In this document: positions 34,956-46,429 of the stretch, piece after piece
Numbering within the stretch: position 1 is the first letter of the stretch
Layout of the letters: the number at the start of each line of letters is the position of its first letter
From: Ceratodon purpureus
Taxonomy: Eukaryota; Streptophyta; Bryopsida; Pseudoditrichales; Ditrichaceae
Assembly: GCA_014871385.1 (NCBI GenBank)
Contig: CM026432.1
Coordinates: forward strand, 9,168,825 to 9,232,824
Length of the DNA stretch: 64,000 nucleotides
Direction of reading: 5' to 3'
Translations under genes and position numbers: made by a program
The notes under the pieces: generated by a model
What the model was told of the DNA's origin: nothing
Databases searched by the model: none
Seen by the model: the letters and a program-made list of their open reading frames with translations, nothing else

Positions 34956-35606
34956 TTCACATAAAAATATCTAGGCAATTCTTAGCTTTTTAAACCTACT
35001 GAGCCGAGCGAGAAGGGTTTAAATAAGGGCAATAGATTGAGTCCGGTAGGTAATTTTAGGGTTCACCCAAAACAACGATACCGAGATAGCTAGGGTTTAT
35101 CTCATTGAATGTTGGGTTTCATAGCCCCGATTTTATCAGTCAAATAATGTTAGAAGTAAAATTATCAAAATCAAAGAATTAAGATGCAAAAAACCATTTA
35201 AAGAAATCATTTGTCAATAAACAATTACTTGATCCAATCATTCAATGAATTTAATTTTTTATTTTTAGAAAATCACAAATGTAATAAATAAATTTCTAAA
35301 TGTTAATTTATAAATATTTTCATTATAAAAATCATCATTAAATTATTTGATTAAATTGTTCAATATATAAAACAAAAATTAAAAAATTAAAAAACCAATG
35401 AGTTCTAAGGTTCGGGCTTTACTGTGGCAATTGGAATGAGGATCCGGTTTAAACATCGGTTCTGTTAAAAGTGGACATAACCACGTGCGTTTTTTTTTAA
35501 GGGATTATTTTTGAATATTAAATTATTAAATTTATGGTGCATTCAGTTTCTTTTTCATCTAAATATGACGTTACAAAAAGATAAATAAGATGAAAAAAAG
35601 GATGAA

Positions 35607-35785
35607 GCATATGCCACACCCTTTAGTCAACTCTAAATAAGTAAAACCGAGAGGGGGGGGGGAGGCATATGCCACACCCTATTCAACTCTAAATAAGTAA
35701 AACCGAGAGAAGGGGGGGCCATATGCCACAGCCTATTCAACTTTTAGATAAACGGATAGTAGGGTGGGGCACATGCCACACCCTC
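35607..35785 (+). repeat. Small satellite, about four units of 52-58 bp
   Basis: Each unit begins CATATGCCACACCCT (or a one-base variant) followed by TTCAACTCTAAATAAGTAAA and a G-run of 6-10. The last unit is truncated. Confidence 0.88.
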
Positions 35786-36099
35786 TTTTGATTTATAATA
35801 AAGAAGAAAGAAGAATCAATCAAGAATTACCTTTAAATAAATAAATAAAATTTGCATGTGAAACATATGTCTTATCTTTTTACAACCACAATGTTCATAA
35901 TTTCACATAATTTTTTCCATAATTTTGGAATGCCCAGAAATTATGATAAGTCCACTTTTATGGTGGCACATACATTTTTAACAGGACCAGTAGCTTGCTC
36001 TTCTCTGACTCAGTTTCTGTGAGTGGCACCTCTGTTCAATGCAATACCAAGTAGTCTGCATTTTGCCTGGTGAAGCCTGGATATCACCAATGCACCCTA

Positions 36100-36205
36100 A
36101 AGGACGCACTTTGAAAAGACAGCCTCCTTTAAAGTTATTGTATGAATACTTTAAATCCATGCAAAGTGGATGCAATCATTTGAAAGAGTCACTATAAAAG
36201 AATTA
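36100..36205 (+). repeat. Diverged dispersed repeat, member 3
   Basis: Resembles the right half of 17290-17465 (CTTTAAATCCATGCAAAG, then CATTTGAAAGAGTC and AAAAGAATTAAA). Confidence 0.5.
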
Positions 36206-36721
36206 AATTGTAATTTGAGTGCTTGAACATCAAAATACCTTATGAATATGTTGTGCAATGTTAACGAGAAATTCATATAAGTACCTTGAAATGAACTGAA
36301 TTTGCGTAATAACTGGTATTGATGTAATTGTCTTTAAATTTTATAGCCAAGTACAATTTACATTATAGTGCTCTGACAAAAAATATTCAAACTTAACAAA
36401 ACCAAAAAGTTAAAAAGTGCAAATCATTTAATCAAATTCAGGTATAGAAGTTTATTTTGTTTTTGATTTTATTTTTATTTTTTATTTTTATATTTCTCAC
36501 TCTTTTATTCCATTCCATCCCCACCATTACCTTCAAGATTTTGTTTTTTCGTTTTTGTTGTTTTTGTCTTTCTCATCGATCCTGAATTGAAACTAAATTT
36601 TGACCACTAATTCTAAATCATGAAAATGACCTTTTCCAAAATCTTAATTTCTTTGTTTCGTGCAATCAATCGTCATCTGCAATCATAAAAACTTGGGTTG
36701 CAAAAACACCTACTTCCACAA

Positions 36722-36859
36722 ATCATACAAGGATCATGAGTACGTCTGACCTTTCTAGCCAATCAACTGTCCAATGCCATATTGCATGCCATCATACAAG
36801 GATCATAGGAAGGCGTAGCCCTTCAGGTCAATGAAGCGTTCAATGGCACTTTGCATCTA
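36722..36859 (+). repeat. Imperfect direct repeat, two 69-bp units
   Basis: Units 36722-36790 and 36791-36859 both begin ATCATACAAGGATCAT and end in CAATGSCAYWTTGCAT-like sequence. Confidence 0.75.
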
Positions 36860-37865
36860 CGTTGATTAGATTTCTTACAATTTTATAGTTAATCCTATTG
36901 TTTAATAGTGTTTGTCTTACCTTGGCATGTTTGATAATGTTTGTCGAAGTCAGGCCACTTCGATATAAAGCTGTATGGACTCTGCAATTCCATCACTTGA
37001 TCTACCGTCTACCATGCCTTACCATAGCAAAATAGACCATACATTTACCAATGTACACTAAATGAAAAAATTAAATAGTTATTAAATTACATTAAAAATA
37101 CGTAATTCTCTTTAAATATATATTCTTACAAATGTTAATGATTATACAACACAATTTGAATAAGAGACTCAAATTTAGTTATGTAGAACACTCAAACAGT
37201 ATATATGATTGCGATAATAGACTTTAACCCCAAAGCAAACTGGTTTTAAGACATGTGCAAGCTTGTCATAAATAATTAACACTCGATAATTTAACCCCTA
37301 AAGTTCTGAGGGTATTTTTCATCAAAACTGCCTCAAAACAGCCCCTCTTCAAAGCAAGGTGGATTTTGCAAACTTGGGGCTTTTTTTTAGTACACCTAAC
37401 CGTAAGATCTTGTAGCTAACTTCTATGTCTACATGTCCACCAAATCTCACACACTCATTCTTCACCAATTGCAAGATCATAACGTTCAAAGTAGAAAAAC
37501 AAGTTTTTTTTCCTGCGAAAAAAGGGGACATCAGAGTTTTGAAGGCCCAAAAAACCATTTTTTTGCATTATGGATTTTGGGGGTTTTGATGCACGTCAAA
37601 GAAGACTGAGTTAGCTAATTGCACTAAGAAAATTATATTCAAAAAAGTTGTGGAAAGTTGCCAAAAAAATCATTTTCCGCTACGGGGTATACTGAAATTC
37701 ACAAATAAAGGCCGTTTTGGGACAATAAAAATAGCATATTAAAAAAAATTGGATTAAAAATCCGAAAGGTGGGAACATGCTCTACTGCCTTCCCTATACA
37801 TAGAAATTTTTATTTTTGAAAAATATCAAAATCTCAATTTTTGGTGGAATTTCAAAGTTTCGTCT

Positions 37866-37893
37866 TTGGGCAGTTTTGGGCAGTTTTGGGCAG
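37866..37893 (+). repeat. TTTTGGGCAG tandem repeat, about three copies
   Basis: Short G-containing repeat in otherwise AT-rich DNA. Confidence 0.85.
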
Positions 37894-40800
37894 AATTTGC
37901 TGCATTCATAGTGGCTTAGAAACATTCAGCAGCTGCCCAACGAGCAGCGTTTGACACTTAAACCTTCATAACTTTTGATCCCAATGTCGGAATTGAAAAA
38001 TAAGAATACCCACACGAAGATCTCCAAACGGCCCACCTTCAATAAAAATTTCTGAAAATCCTGATATAAATTGCATTCATAGGTACATGCCCAAATTCAA
38101 AAAAAGCCCAAATGTGGCAGATTGTCCTTTAGGGGTTAAGGCCAAACCAATAAAAACATTAAACTACTCAAAAATCTTAATTACCTAATTGCAATTGAAT
38201 TCTAAATTATATATTTAATCAATCAGATATCCGCAAATTACTTTAAATTGTTTTTATCTATCAATCATGAGGCACTTTAGGCATGATCTTAGAGCCTAAA
38301 TTGGGCCAAAATATAATATCAATGAAAAGTAATAATATACGCGAGTGTTTTAATATTAAACAGTGGTTTAAAAAATGAATAGTTTAAATATTAATCGTAA
38401 AAGTTTATCTGAAAATTAAATAAGTCTTATTTTGATTCCATAATAATTATATTACCTCTTCATGGAAGCTAATATCCTGATTATTGTTCATGAGAATGCC
38501 AAGAACTGGTAATATATTCTATTAGCGCCACCACCGTCTTCTTTATATGAAAACCTTTATTACTACAGTGCTCCCGGGTTCAACGTCAATACAGGAAGTA
38601 GGTTATTGCGTATGAACAATTTCAAAAAAGAATGCAAGTTTCCTTATGTTTGGTTCTATCAAAACATTTTTAAATATTAATTGCAATTTCAAGAAAATAT
38701 TGTTAATTTGTTTGTTAAAATGGCGTGAAAACACTTTAAATACATCTTACATATATGCATTGCCGCAAATTGCACACTATCAAAATTGTACCGATGCAAA
38801 CCAAAAACTTAACTTTAATGTACATCATATTCAACTAATACATAGCTTTCACAAAGACTTCAAATTATTTGTCATCAATAGCATCCAACCAAAGAAGTTA
38901 TCCTCCAATAACTTTGTCAAGATCATGAAATTGAACGTGAAAAACATTTTTATTACGTCGACATTAATCGTTGAATTCGTAAATAAAATTCTTAAATAGT
39001 AATAAAACAATCGTATCAATTCAAAAGTTTGGATAACCCTCTAAACACCTTTGAGTTTGAATATATATGGTTTTTTAGAAAAGGATTGATTGAGAAGACT
39101 CATGTATGTAATATTCTGGCAGTTTTCAAACAAACTTGGAAAAAATGCACACTATCAGGATTAAGTGCTGCATAAAATCCATTTTGCTTGTACGTAAAAA
39201 TGTGAGCATAGTCGCTAGCAAATTCGCTCATTGAAATTTTTCTTTGTTGCATATTTTTATCTGAATATATATGAACTGTGAGTACTTTATCGAATTTAAT
39301 CGAACACGATGGAGAAATGGACTGGTCTAATAGACCACCTACGGTGAAAAGTGGCCTCCTGAACTTGATATAACTTTAGTAACTGTCAATTCATACACCT
39401 ACAACTTCTTTGTAAACCACATTTGTGCCTTAAGCATTTATTTGAAGTTAGTTACAATATGAACTTACTAGAGAGCACTTATTTAAGAGAAGCAGAAGAA
39501 TGATGAAGTACACAGAGAAAGATGAGTAATCGCTAATAAAGTCCGCACTTGATGTTTCTCATCATTACACATTCGATTATGTAAACCACTATATCTCAAA
39601 CTCTGCAGATCCGAAGCAGCAATTTAAATCAACAGAATAAAATATTCGTTTTTAAGTTAGGGGATATGTTTATTGTGTAATTATCTAAATCACCATACAT
39701 AATAATTGCAATCATTGCCATGGCATTAGTGGAGCACCTTGAAATCATATGCAGTGCCTATATAATTGTCCTTTCATTTTACAATCCTAAAAAATTATCG
39801 AAGAAATTCTCAACCTTAGCACTACGAAATTTATTTTTTACAATTAAATTATTATACCAAAGTAAAATATTTAAATGTGTATATTTTTTAAATGAAATTA
39901 TAATTTTTTACATTATATATTCATCATTATTAAAGGAAATAGTTTTAGCCCTGTAAAATTACTAATCTCAAGAACGGTGATTGTAAGTTTGAATTTAAAA
40001 TACAATATTAAAATAACTCTATAGTACGAGTTTTTAGTTACTGCGGTCGTTATTTATAATAAATTAAGGCACAGAAAACCAAGAGTCTACGAAAAAATAA
40101 TTAATGGTCTGTTCATGTATGTCATAATAAAACTGAAATTTCTAAAAAATTATCGCTTAAAATCATCATAATATATTCTTAAAATAATATATTTAATTAA
40201 TTTGATTCTTAAAAATGTAAGACTTTAAGAAACCTTAAGTCAAAGACTTGTGGCCTAAATTAATCCAAAAAATATTTTAGTAATAAATATTAATATATAT
40301 AGAATATGGGATTTAGTGTTTTAATGAAGCCCTTTTAATAAAAACTTAGTTAAGTTAAAAGAAAACATATGCACACACGAGAAACAACCACAGAAATAAC
40401 TTCGAAAACATGTTTGTAGTCAATTATTTAATGCATGTGCTGCTGTTAGTTACGTTATTCTTTTGTATAGATATTTAAGAATGAGGGAATGTTTTGGAAC
40501 CAACATGTTGAAGTTGAACTTGATCATTGTCATTATAACTTTCCAATAACATTCACATAGCATGTAGAAAACAAGCTCTACGCGAGGTTCATTTCATCCT
40601 GAAAGAATAGAATTTAGTTGGCATTGGCGCTATGCGAGAGCTGTAGATTTGTATTATAGTAAAATGTGGGAAGAGCACCTCTTCAAACAAGCAGCAACTC
40701 TTCATTTTGCCATACAACTTGCTTGTCTTGATTTCCTAGCGTTGTCATCTCCTATTTTGCAATGGATTTTTTCACCATTTATTCCAAAAAAAATAAAGAA

Positions 40801-42349
40801 ATGACAATAACAAAAACAATTGTAAACCCTTAATTTTGCAGTAGGATTTTATTTTGTTTCCATATTTATCTCGCATCGAGAAAACATACCAATCGAAAGC
40901 ATCCTTAATGACCATCAATTCTTTCTTTAATAACAACATCAAATTTTGAAGATATAGGTTTTCGTAAATGTTATCATTGAATTACATTTAAATTACTAAA
41001 GGATTCTTTAAGGGAAAAAAAAAAAAAACAAAGCCCAAATAATGAGTAGCACGTTTTACTCAAAATTATTTGTATCTTCACATTTACAGGAATACTATAA
41101 GATTTTAAGTATGCATAGCCCATTTTTACGATTTTGCATGAAATGTAATTTTTTTTGAATTAGTATCATTACATAGGTATTTATATAAGGGAATTTTTGA
41201 ATAGCGCGCACTAGTACGATGGATCAATAAACAAATTGGATGACATCTACATTACAAGGCTAACTATACTCTATAAATGCAAAGAAAATAGAATTGCCAT
41301 AGCAAAGCAAAACCCCCCAATTTTTTAGATTTTACTGTTTTTTATATTATGAATTATTTGATCAATTGTATTTCTTCCTAAACAATTTTGGGTTGACATT
41401 CTCTTTGTTGTGATCTACGTCTAGCTCATAGTAAATGCACTAAATCAATGGCTCATAACAATTACAACTTTGTGTAATTTCTAACCCATACCGAATTCAA
41501 AGAATAATTTCGAGATCTTTCTACTTGTATTGATTCAAAATTCAAGGATTTTTGGTTTTCATTACCATTAGCTTATTAATGACAATATCAGGTCTACGGC
41601 AATGACAATATCAGATAAAGGCTAGGGTGATTGAAAATCACGATCCCCCATTGTTAGATTGATGTAATTTCAAAGAACACTGAAACTTCCCCCTATCCTG
41701 GATTTGGTCGAATGTGGGCTCGTACCTTTTGCCCCCCCCTTGCAATGGATTTTCTATCATTTTAATTTGTTATTTGTTTAGAAATTTATTTTCAGTCAAA
41801 TGGTGCGCGAAATCCACTGCCAATGAAAAACGTACACCGCTGCAAACCAGGCAAGGGCAAGCCCAAGCCAGCAAACCAAAACCTAACCGTACCTATTTCC
41901 CTGAAACCTCAATAGCTGAACACCTGGAAAACCACTGCTGCCTAACTAGCCTAACTAGATACTCCACGCCGAGGATGAGTGTGGATCCACTGGAATGCGG
42001 CAGATGACATCGACGAACCCTCCAAAGCGTATTGTCAATCGTTTGCGACCAAAAAAAAAAGGGGGACACTGAAACTTGAATGGGATCTCAGTAACCGGTG
42101 TATGATTAGTGCAATACTCGCTTACTTCTAACAGATTTTAAGACTGCAGTTTTGCGTGGGTTTGGCCTCACTACACCACCGTCGGCTGCTCCTCTGATTT
42201 GGAGCTAGACATACCGAAGGGATCTCTTCAGTCATCGTAGAACTTGATATCCAAAACCAGGATCAGATTGCACCGCTCCCACAATTTTTTAGGTGGGCTG
42301 ACTATTTAATGCCGCGTGGTGTGAATCTGAAAACGATCGCCCTACCGTT

Positions 42350-42363
42350 TGGCGCCAGCGCCA
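42350..42363. promoter_or_regulatory. GC palindrome upstream of the 42.6-kb gene
   Basis: Perfect TGGCGCCAGCGCCA, 30 bp upstream of a TATA box (42393-42398) and about 245 bp upstream of the ATG. With the preceding TT it also matches an E2F-like TTTGGCGC. A regulatory role is inferred from position. Confidence 0.7.
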
Positions 42364-42392
42364 TTGCCATCACTCGACCGTCGCAGTTGTCC

Positions 42393-42398
42393 TATAAA
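42393..42398 (+). promoter_or_regulatory. TATA box
   Basis: TATAAA about 210 bp upstream of the ATG at 42607. Confidence 0.5.
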
Positions 42399-42606
42399 AC
42401 AAAAAGCAAGAACGCTGATACCAATCCAGTCGGTTCTCATTCCAGAGAATGTAGACGGGTCACCTCACAAACAATCCGCCCAAGGGGGAGGGGCCTTGAT
42501 TTTCGTCCACAACTCTCCTTTGAAAGGGTTGATTTCACTGCTTTCCTAACTGAAAAGTGTCGCAGTTACCCGTGGTCGTAGGTGTTTTGGAAATTCTTGG
42601 GCCAGA

Positions 42607-43241
42607 ATGTCTTTCATCGAGGGATTACCGGACGATCTCGTTCAAAGAGAAATCCTTCCGAAGCTCATGGTACCGACTTTGCGGCAACGGCTGTGCATAG
42701 CTGACAAAGCCGCACTAGTCGAGGTACTGAACAGGCTTCGGCGTTGTTGGGCAACTTCGGCAATTTGGAAAAGAACCATCGAGGCCACAGTTGAGTGGGC
42801 GGCCTGGCGTTTAGCTCGCTGGGAGGCAGGTCAATACGACGAGAACTTTAACGCTCCAGGTAGGAACTTTAATGTGCGTGGATTTTGTTTTTCAATGGAT
42901 AATTTGAAAATACTGCGGCGATTTTTATGCACTGACCCCTGTGTTTTCTGTCTATAGGATATTCTCTGCTGGGGGTAGACCCTCGCCATCCTCCTTTTGG
43001 AAGGCTTAATGCTGTCGATAACTTCAGAACCAATGTCAGTGCTTTCATCCGCTCCAAGGCAATTTCGGTCCATTGCAAAAGACACCCTAAGCTCAGTGTT
43101 CGCGAACTCCAAGCCCCATTGCAAGCTCTATCCGTTGCTGAGCTATACAGACTTCGAAATGTACTAAGGTACTCTGTTCGAGCAAACAACAAGGACTCCG
43201 CAGGCCAGACTTGGGTGACTCCGCGGGATAGACTCGACTGA
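42607..43241 (+). CDS. Small two-exon protein with F-box-like N-terminus (paralogue 1)
   Basis: Exons 42607-42859 and 42958-43241 join in phase 1, giving 178 aa. The start MSFIEGLPDDLVQREILPKL resembles an F-box opening (LPDDLV..IL.KL) but is too short to be certain. The diagnostic block is LRRCWATSAIWKRTIEATVE then WAAWRLARWEA. Exon 2 contains FRTNVSAFIRSKAISVHC and VAELYRLRN. The gene at 61492-62071 (-) has the same intron position (both exons end CTCCAG before GT) and clear similarity throughout, so this is a real gene family. I do not recognise it otherwise. A role in protein interaction or ubiquitylation is possible if the F-box is genuine. TATA box and palindrome lie upstream. Confidence 0.75.
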
Positions 43242-44435
43242 GGCATCGTGCACTACCGGTTCCTTTTTATTTTGTCGTCCTGATTTTAAAACAGCCTCCG
43301 AGGTCGGGCTCTTGATCATTGCTGTTTAATGTACCTGGCTGATGACTTTTCCCAAAGTTCTCGGGACAGCTATCCAATTAATTAATTACATTTCAGACAA
43401 GTTCGTCCTTGCATTTTGAAAGGATTGAGATGGCAGATGTTGTTAGAATGACATTGGGTTAATTACTTTGATTTCCATTACGCACTTTTACGGATCTATG
43501 GCTTGCTTTCCCGAGCATTTGTATTGATGGTACAAGTTGGTCGCTCAGTGTGGTCACAATTGATTCTGCTCGGACCAACTGGTTGTGTTCGACCGAGGAG
43601 GATCTTATAAATGTCAGAATTGCGATTAATTAGAAATATAATAACATGGCCGACCATAACAAAGCAGAACTGAGAAACTGTATTAAATGGGATGTCAAAA
43701 GTTTATGTTGAAAACAGTATGATTTGCGTCAAGACAACGAAGAAAAAAAGAACACGAAGTTCTTTGGAATATCCACGAAGTTCTTTGGATTATCCACGAA
43801 GTTCTTTGGAATATCTATGTTGGGAGCAACGACTTGGTTGATCAATGTTGACCTGATCATCTACTGAAAGCCCGAACTCGCCCTTTTCGCCCTGATTTAT
43901 GTTACTCGACTGATGAGAATGTTCCGCGGTAATGGAGAGATGACATTTGCTATGAAATGGAGTGGACAATTCATGGACCTCAGATGGAATTCTCCGACAA
44001 TGCAAGTTTTACGCATCAGTTAAACCATGGCATATATTAGATGCTCTCTGAAATTTTGAGCAATGAGCCAGCCACATCGGCAACATCTAATCGTTGATTC
44101 TGCAGTATAGAAATATAGTCTTGCTCACAGAGACCTGCGAGAACTACGGCTTAAATAAGCGGCCACACTGCAGATTAGATAAATAGGAACACCGAAACAA
44201 ATGCCCTATATATCTGAGTTGAAATTCTGGGAGCAACTACAATTCCCTGCTCTCCCTACGTCGTTTCTGAAGCGGGGTTGGAGGCGAGGATGCTGGAGTC
44301 CGATATCCCTCGTCTTGAGACGCTTGAGACGCTCGAAAGTAGTTGTGTCCATCGTGAATTTCCTCGTCATCTACATCACAAGAACAAGTTGGCATCAGAA
44401 TGATTTTACAGTTCGAGGGCACTCATGTGGATAAT
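43242..44435. other. Intergenic DNA
   Basis: No gene recognised apart from the short repeat at 43753-43815. Confidence 0.4.
43753..43815 (+). repeat. 21-bp tandem repeat, three copies
   Basis: CACGAAGTTCTTTGGAATAT plus one base, repeated three times with single-base changes. Confidence 0.92.
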
Positions 44436-45320
44436 TTAAGCTAGGAATCGATGGAAAGTACCCCTATCGCTTTCGGATGATTCGATAAGCTGTACACTCT
44501 CAGTGTCGGAGTCGGATAGTGCGACGGAGGGGAATCCGTAGTTACGCAACCAACACGGTGGGAATGGCAGTCTGCAACCTGAGTGGCAGCACTCTGGATA
44601 CATTGCCACTCGGATTGCAAGGCAAAAAATATGATAGAAATGGCCACATGGCGCAATTTCAACTTCACTAGCTGGAAATCCGGTATTACACATCTCGCAT
44701 CTCCTCCCATCGTCGACAACGGGAATTCTTGGCATTGGTACGCGTCTTGGGAGGGACAGCTGAGTGTGCTCCACATGGCTGTTCAAGGTGTCAACGGCAA
44801 GCCTGTGCTCGGCTTGGAGCTCTTCCAGTTCCCCCCTCAGCATTTCAGAGTGCCGCTCAGCTTCGAGGGCCATCACAACGACCGGTACAGGATGAGATGC
44901 GAAGCCAGGAACGCCTCGAAGAGTATCCTCGGCAGCTGAACGCTCGCGCTTGAGAGCCGCTAGCTTCTCGCGCAGGTCAACTAAGTTCGCCCTTGTCTCT
45001 GACCGGACCGCGAGGTCCACAGTTGCAGCGTCAATGTTGTCGGACTGAGTCTCTGCAATCTTCACCGACTCCGCGCAAAGTAGGTATCGAGTGTGGGTAT
45101 CCCGGAGAATTCCTTCAGCCTCGCAAAGTGCGTTGGACCCTTCCCCTTCCTCAGGCAGCGTTGGAATTTCCCTCAAGAATTCTTCCTTCAACATTTGCTC
45201 ATGAACTTCAGCGAATCCTAGTCTCCTCCCGGCATCGCTCGCTAGGTGGAACTTGTAAGAAAGGATGGCAGACATTCGCGACGGTCGAGGACTGCCGGAA
45301 CGAGCTGTGCCGCTAGCCAT
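44436..45320 (-). CDS. Coiled-coil protein with RING-like zinc finger (paralogue 2)
   Basis: Single exon, 294 aa. Residues about 45-195 are charged and heptad-like (LVDLREKLAALKRERSAAED; MLRGELEELQAEHRLAVDTL), a likely coiled coil. Residues about 206-260 hold CEMCNTGFP, APCGHFYHIFC and CCHSGC, a C-x2-C ... C-x-H-x2-H-x2-C RING-like arrangement, followed by W-L-R-N-Y-G-F. The same series, including GFP after the first pair and the W...GF ending, occurs in the gene at 30392-32094. Here the third ligand set contains His, closer to a normal RING. The acidic, serine-rich tail (DSDTESVQLIESSESD) may correspond to the basic tail of paralogue 1. A TATA box and two palindromes lie upstream. Ubiquitin-ligase function is a family-based guess. 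Confidence 0.75.
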   Translation of the reverse strand: MASGTARSGSPRPSRMSAILSYKFHLASDAGRRLGFAEVHEQMLKEEFLREIPTLPEEGEGSNALCEAEGILRDTHTRYLLCAESVKIAETQSDNIDAATVDLAVRSETRANLVDLREKLAALKRERSAAEDTLRGVPGFASHPVPVVVMALEAERHSEMLRGELEELQAEHRLAVDTLNSHVEHTQLSLPRRVPMPRIPVVDDGRRCEMCNTGFPASEVEIAPCGHFYHIFCLAIRVAMYPECCHSGCRLPFPPCWLRNYGFPSVALSDSDTESVQLIESSESDRGTFHRFLA

Positions 45321-45406
45321 CTTGAGCTACAAGCACTATAACTAAGTCCTGAAACAAAGGTTTGGAGACTGGGTGTGGCTTGCGAGATGGACTTGAACAA
45401 CTAAAG

Positions 45407-45412
45407 TTTATA
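45407..45412 (-). promoter_or_regulatory. TATA box for the 44.4-45.3-kb gene
   Basis: TATAAA on the minus strand, about 90 bp upstream of the ATG at 45320. Confidence 0.55.
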
Positions 45413-45544
45413 CAATTTGCCAACACGAGTTACCTTCTTATAGTGTGTAGTTCATTGGGTGGAGAATGTCATCGTATTTTGATGAGATTGTGTGAATTTT
45501 CGTGTTGGATTGTGTCACAGTTACAAATCTCGAGCTAGGTATGC

Positions 45545-45558
45545 TGGCGCCGGCGCCA
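45545..45558. promoter_or_regulatory. GC palindrome upstream of RING-like paralogue 2
   Basis: Perfect TGGCGCCGGCGCCA, 225 bp upstream of the ATG and about 130 bp upstream of the TATA box. Confidence 0.7.
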
Positions 45559-45915
45559 ACTGGTTTGGATTTAAAAGGATGATCAAGATGCGTCGTCATG
45601 AGGGAAAGTACCACACGTATAAGCAACGATAGATCGTCAGGTGATAGTTATGAATCTAGGAGGAACACAAACTAAGCCTCAGTCTTGAGGACAATTTAAT
45701 TCTGTTTAGAAACCTACTCAATTAGTTGGAGAAGTCGCCAACCTGAAGCTGGAGGCTGGACTGTCCCATGGGCGACATAATGAAACTAAGGTTCTATTGC
45801 AGGATGAAGTGCTGTAACAGCATGTGGAATTGAATCTGACAAGGGTAATCAAACATTGAATGAAGCCGATCGTGAACGATACTCTTGTTGAACGACATCG
45901 GAAGTGCAGTGCTTA

Positions 45916-45929
45916 TGGCGCCAGCGCCA
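45916..45929. repeat. GC palindrome, perfect
   Basis: TGGCGCCAGCGCCA in intergenic DNA, about 600 bp upstream of the start at 45320. Confidence 0.92.
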
Positions 45930-46429
45930 TTCGATGAAACTTACCCAGTATTATTTGCTTGTCGATGAATTTCAAGTTTTTGGATAATCCCGAAGCTTGC
46001 AAGTACTTTTTTGGACAGTTTTTTTATTTCAATTCAAGAAAAGCATGGTGATTTAAACTCACCATGGATTTAAATAGCATAGAGCATCCTTGCAAATCAA
46101 GACCGAGGTGTCAAAATTTTGGCCTGCATAAGCAAATCAGAGTGGAGCCCTATCTTAACAACCCACTGGCAGAGCGACTAAGGCTTACTGTGATCATCGT
46201 ATAGAATATAAAGGTACAGAGAGCTGTGTTCGAAGCATGTTTCTTTTTTTTTTTCTATTTTTTTTTTTATATTTTATATACGCTAGAAAGCTAAGCTTTT
46301 TATTCTGAAAGCGGTTGGTTCCATCAGAAAATTGCAAGTATATCATAATGGGGGGTCTTCCATGTGTCCTCAACTGATTGCTTGGGACCGATAGCGAATC
46401 CGTTTCGGAGTAATTTAGGAGTATCCGGT

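Larger units (their letters stand above)
33641..42349. other. AT-rich gene desert
   Basis: About 8 kb of strongly AT-rich DNA in which I found no supportable gene on either strand. Frames such as 38646-38999 are made of A/T-rich codons without protein features. It contains microsatellites, a 52-58-bp satellite, two short tandem repeats and two members of a dispersed repeat, listed separately. Composition returns to mixed at about 41700, where the accessory genes resume. Confidence 0.5.
45321..46429. other. Upstream region of paralogue 2 and 3' flank of the transposase-like gene
   Basis: No gene. Contains two palindromes and a T-rich tract near 46240-46280. Confidence 0.45.

Noticed and set aside
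38646-38999. 117-codon plus-strand frame in the AT-rich desert
   Set aside because: Codons are almost all A/T-rich, with I, N, K and L dominating, no motif, and no neighbour or repeat support. Chance frames of this size are expected here.
39720-39956. 78-codon plus-strand frame
   Set aside because: Same compositional artefact; no protein feature.
41714-42007. 97-codon plus-strand frame at the desert edge
   Set aside because: No recognisable feature and no promoter or paralogue support.
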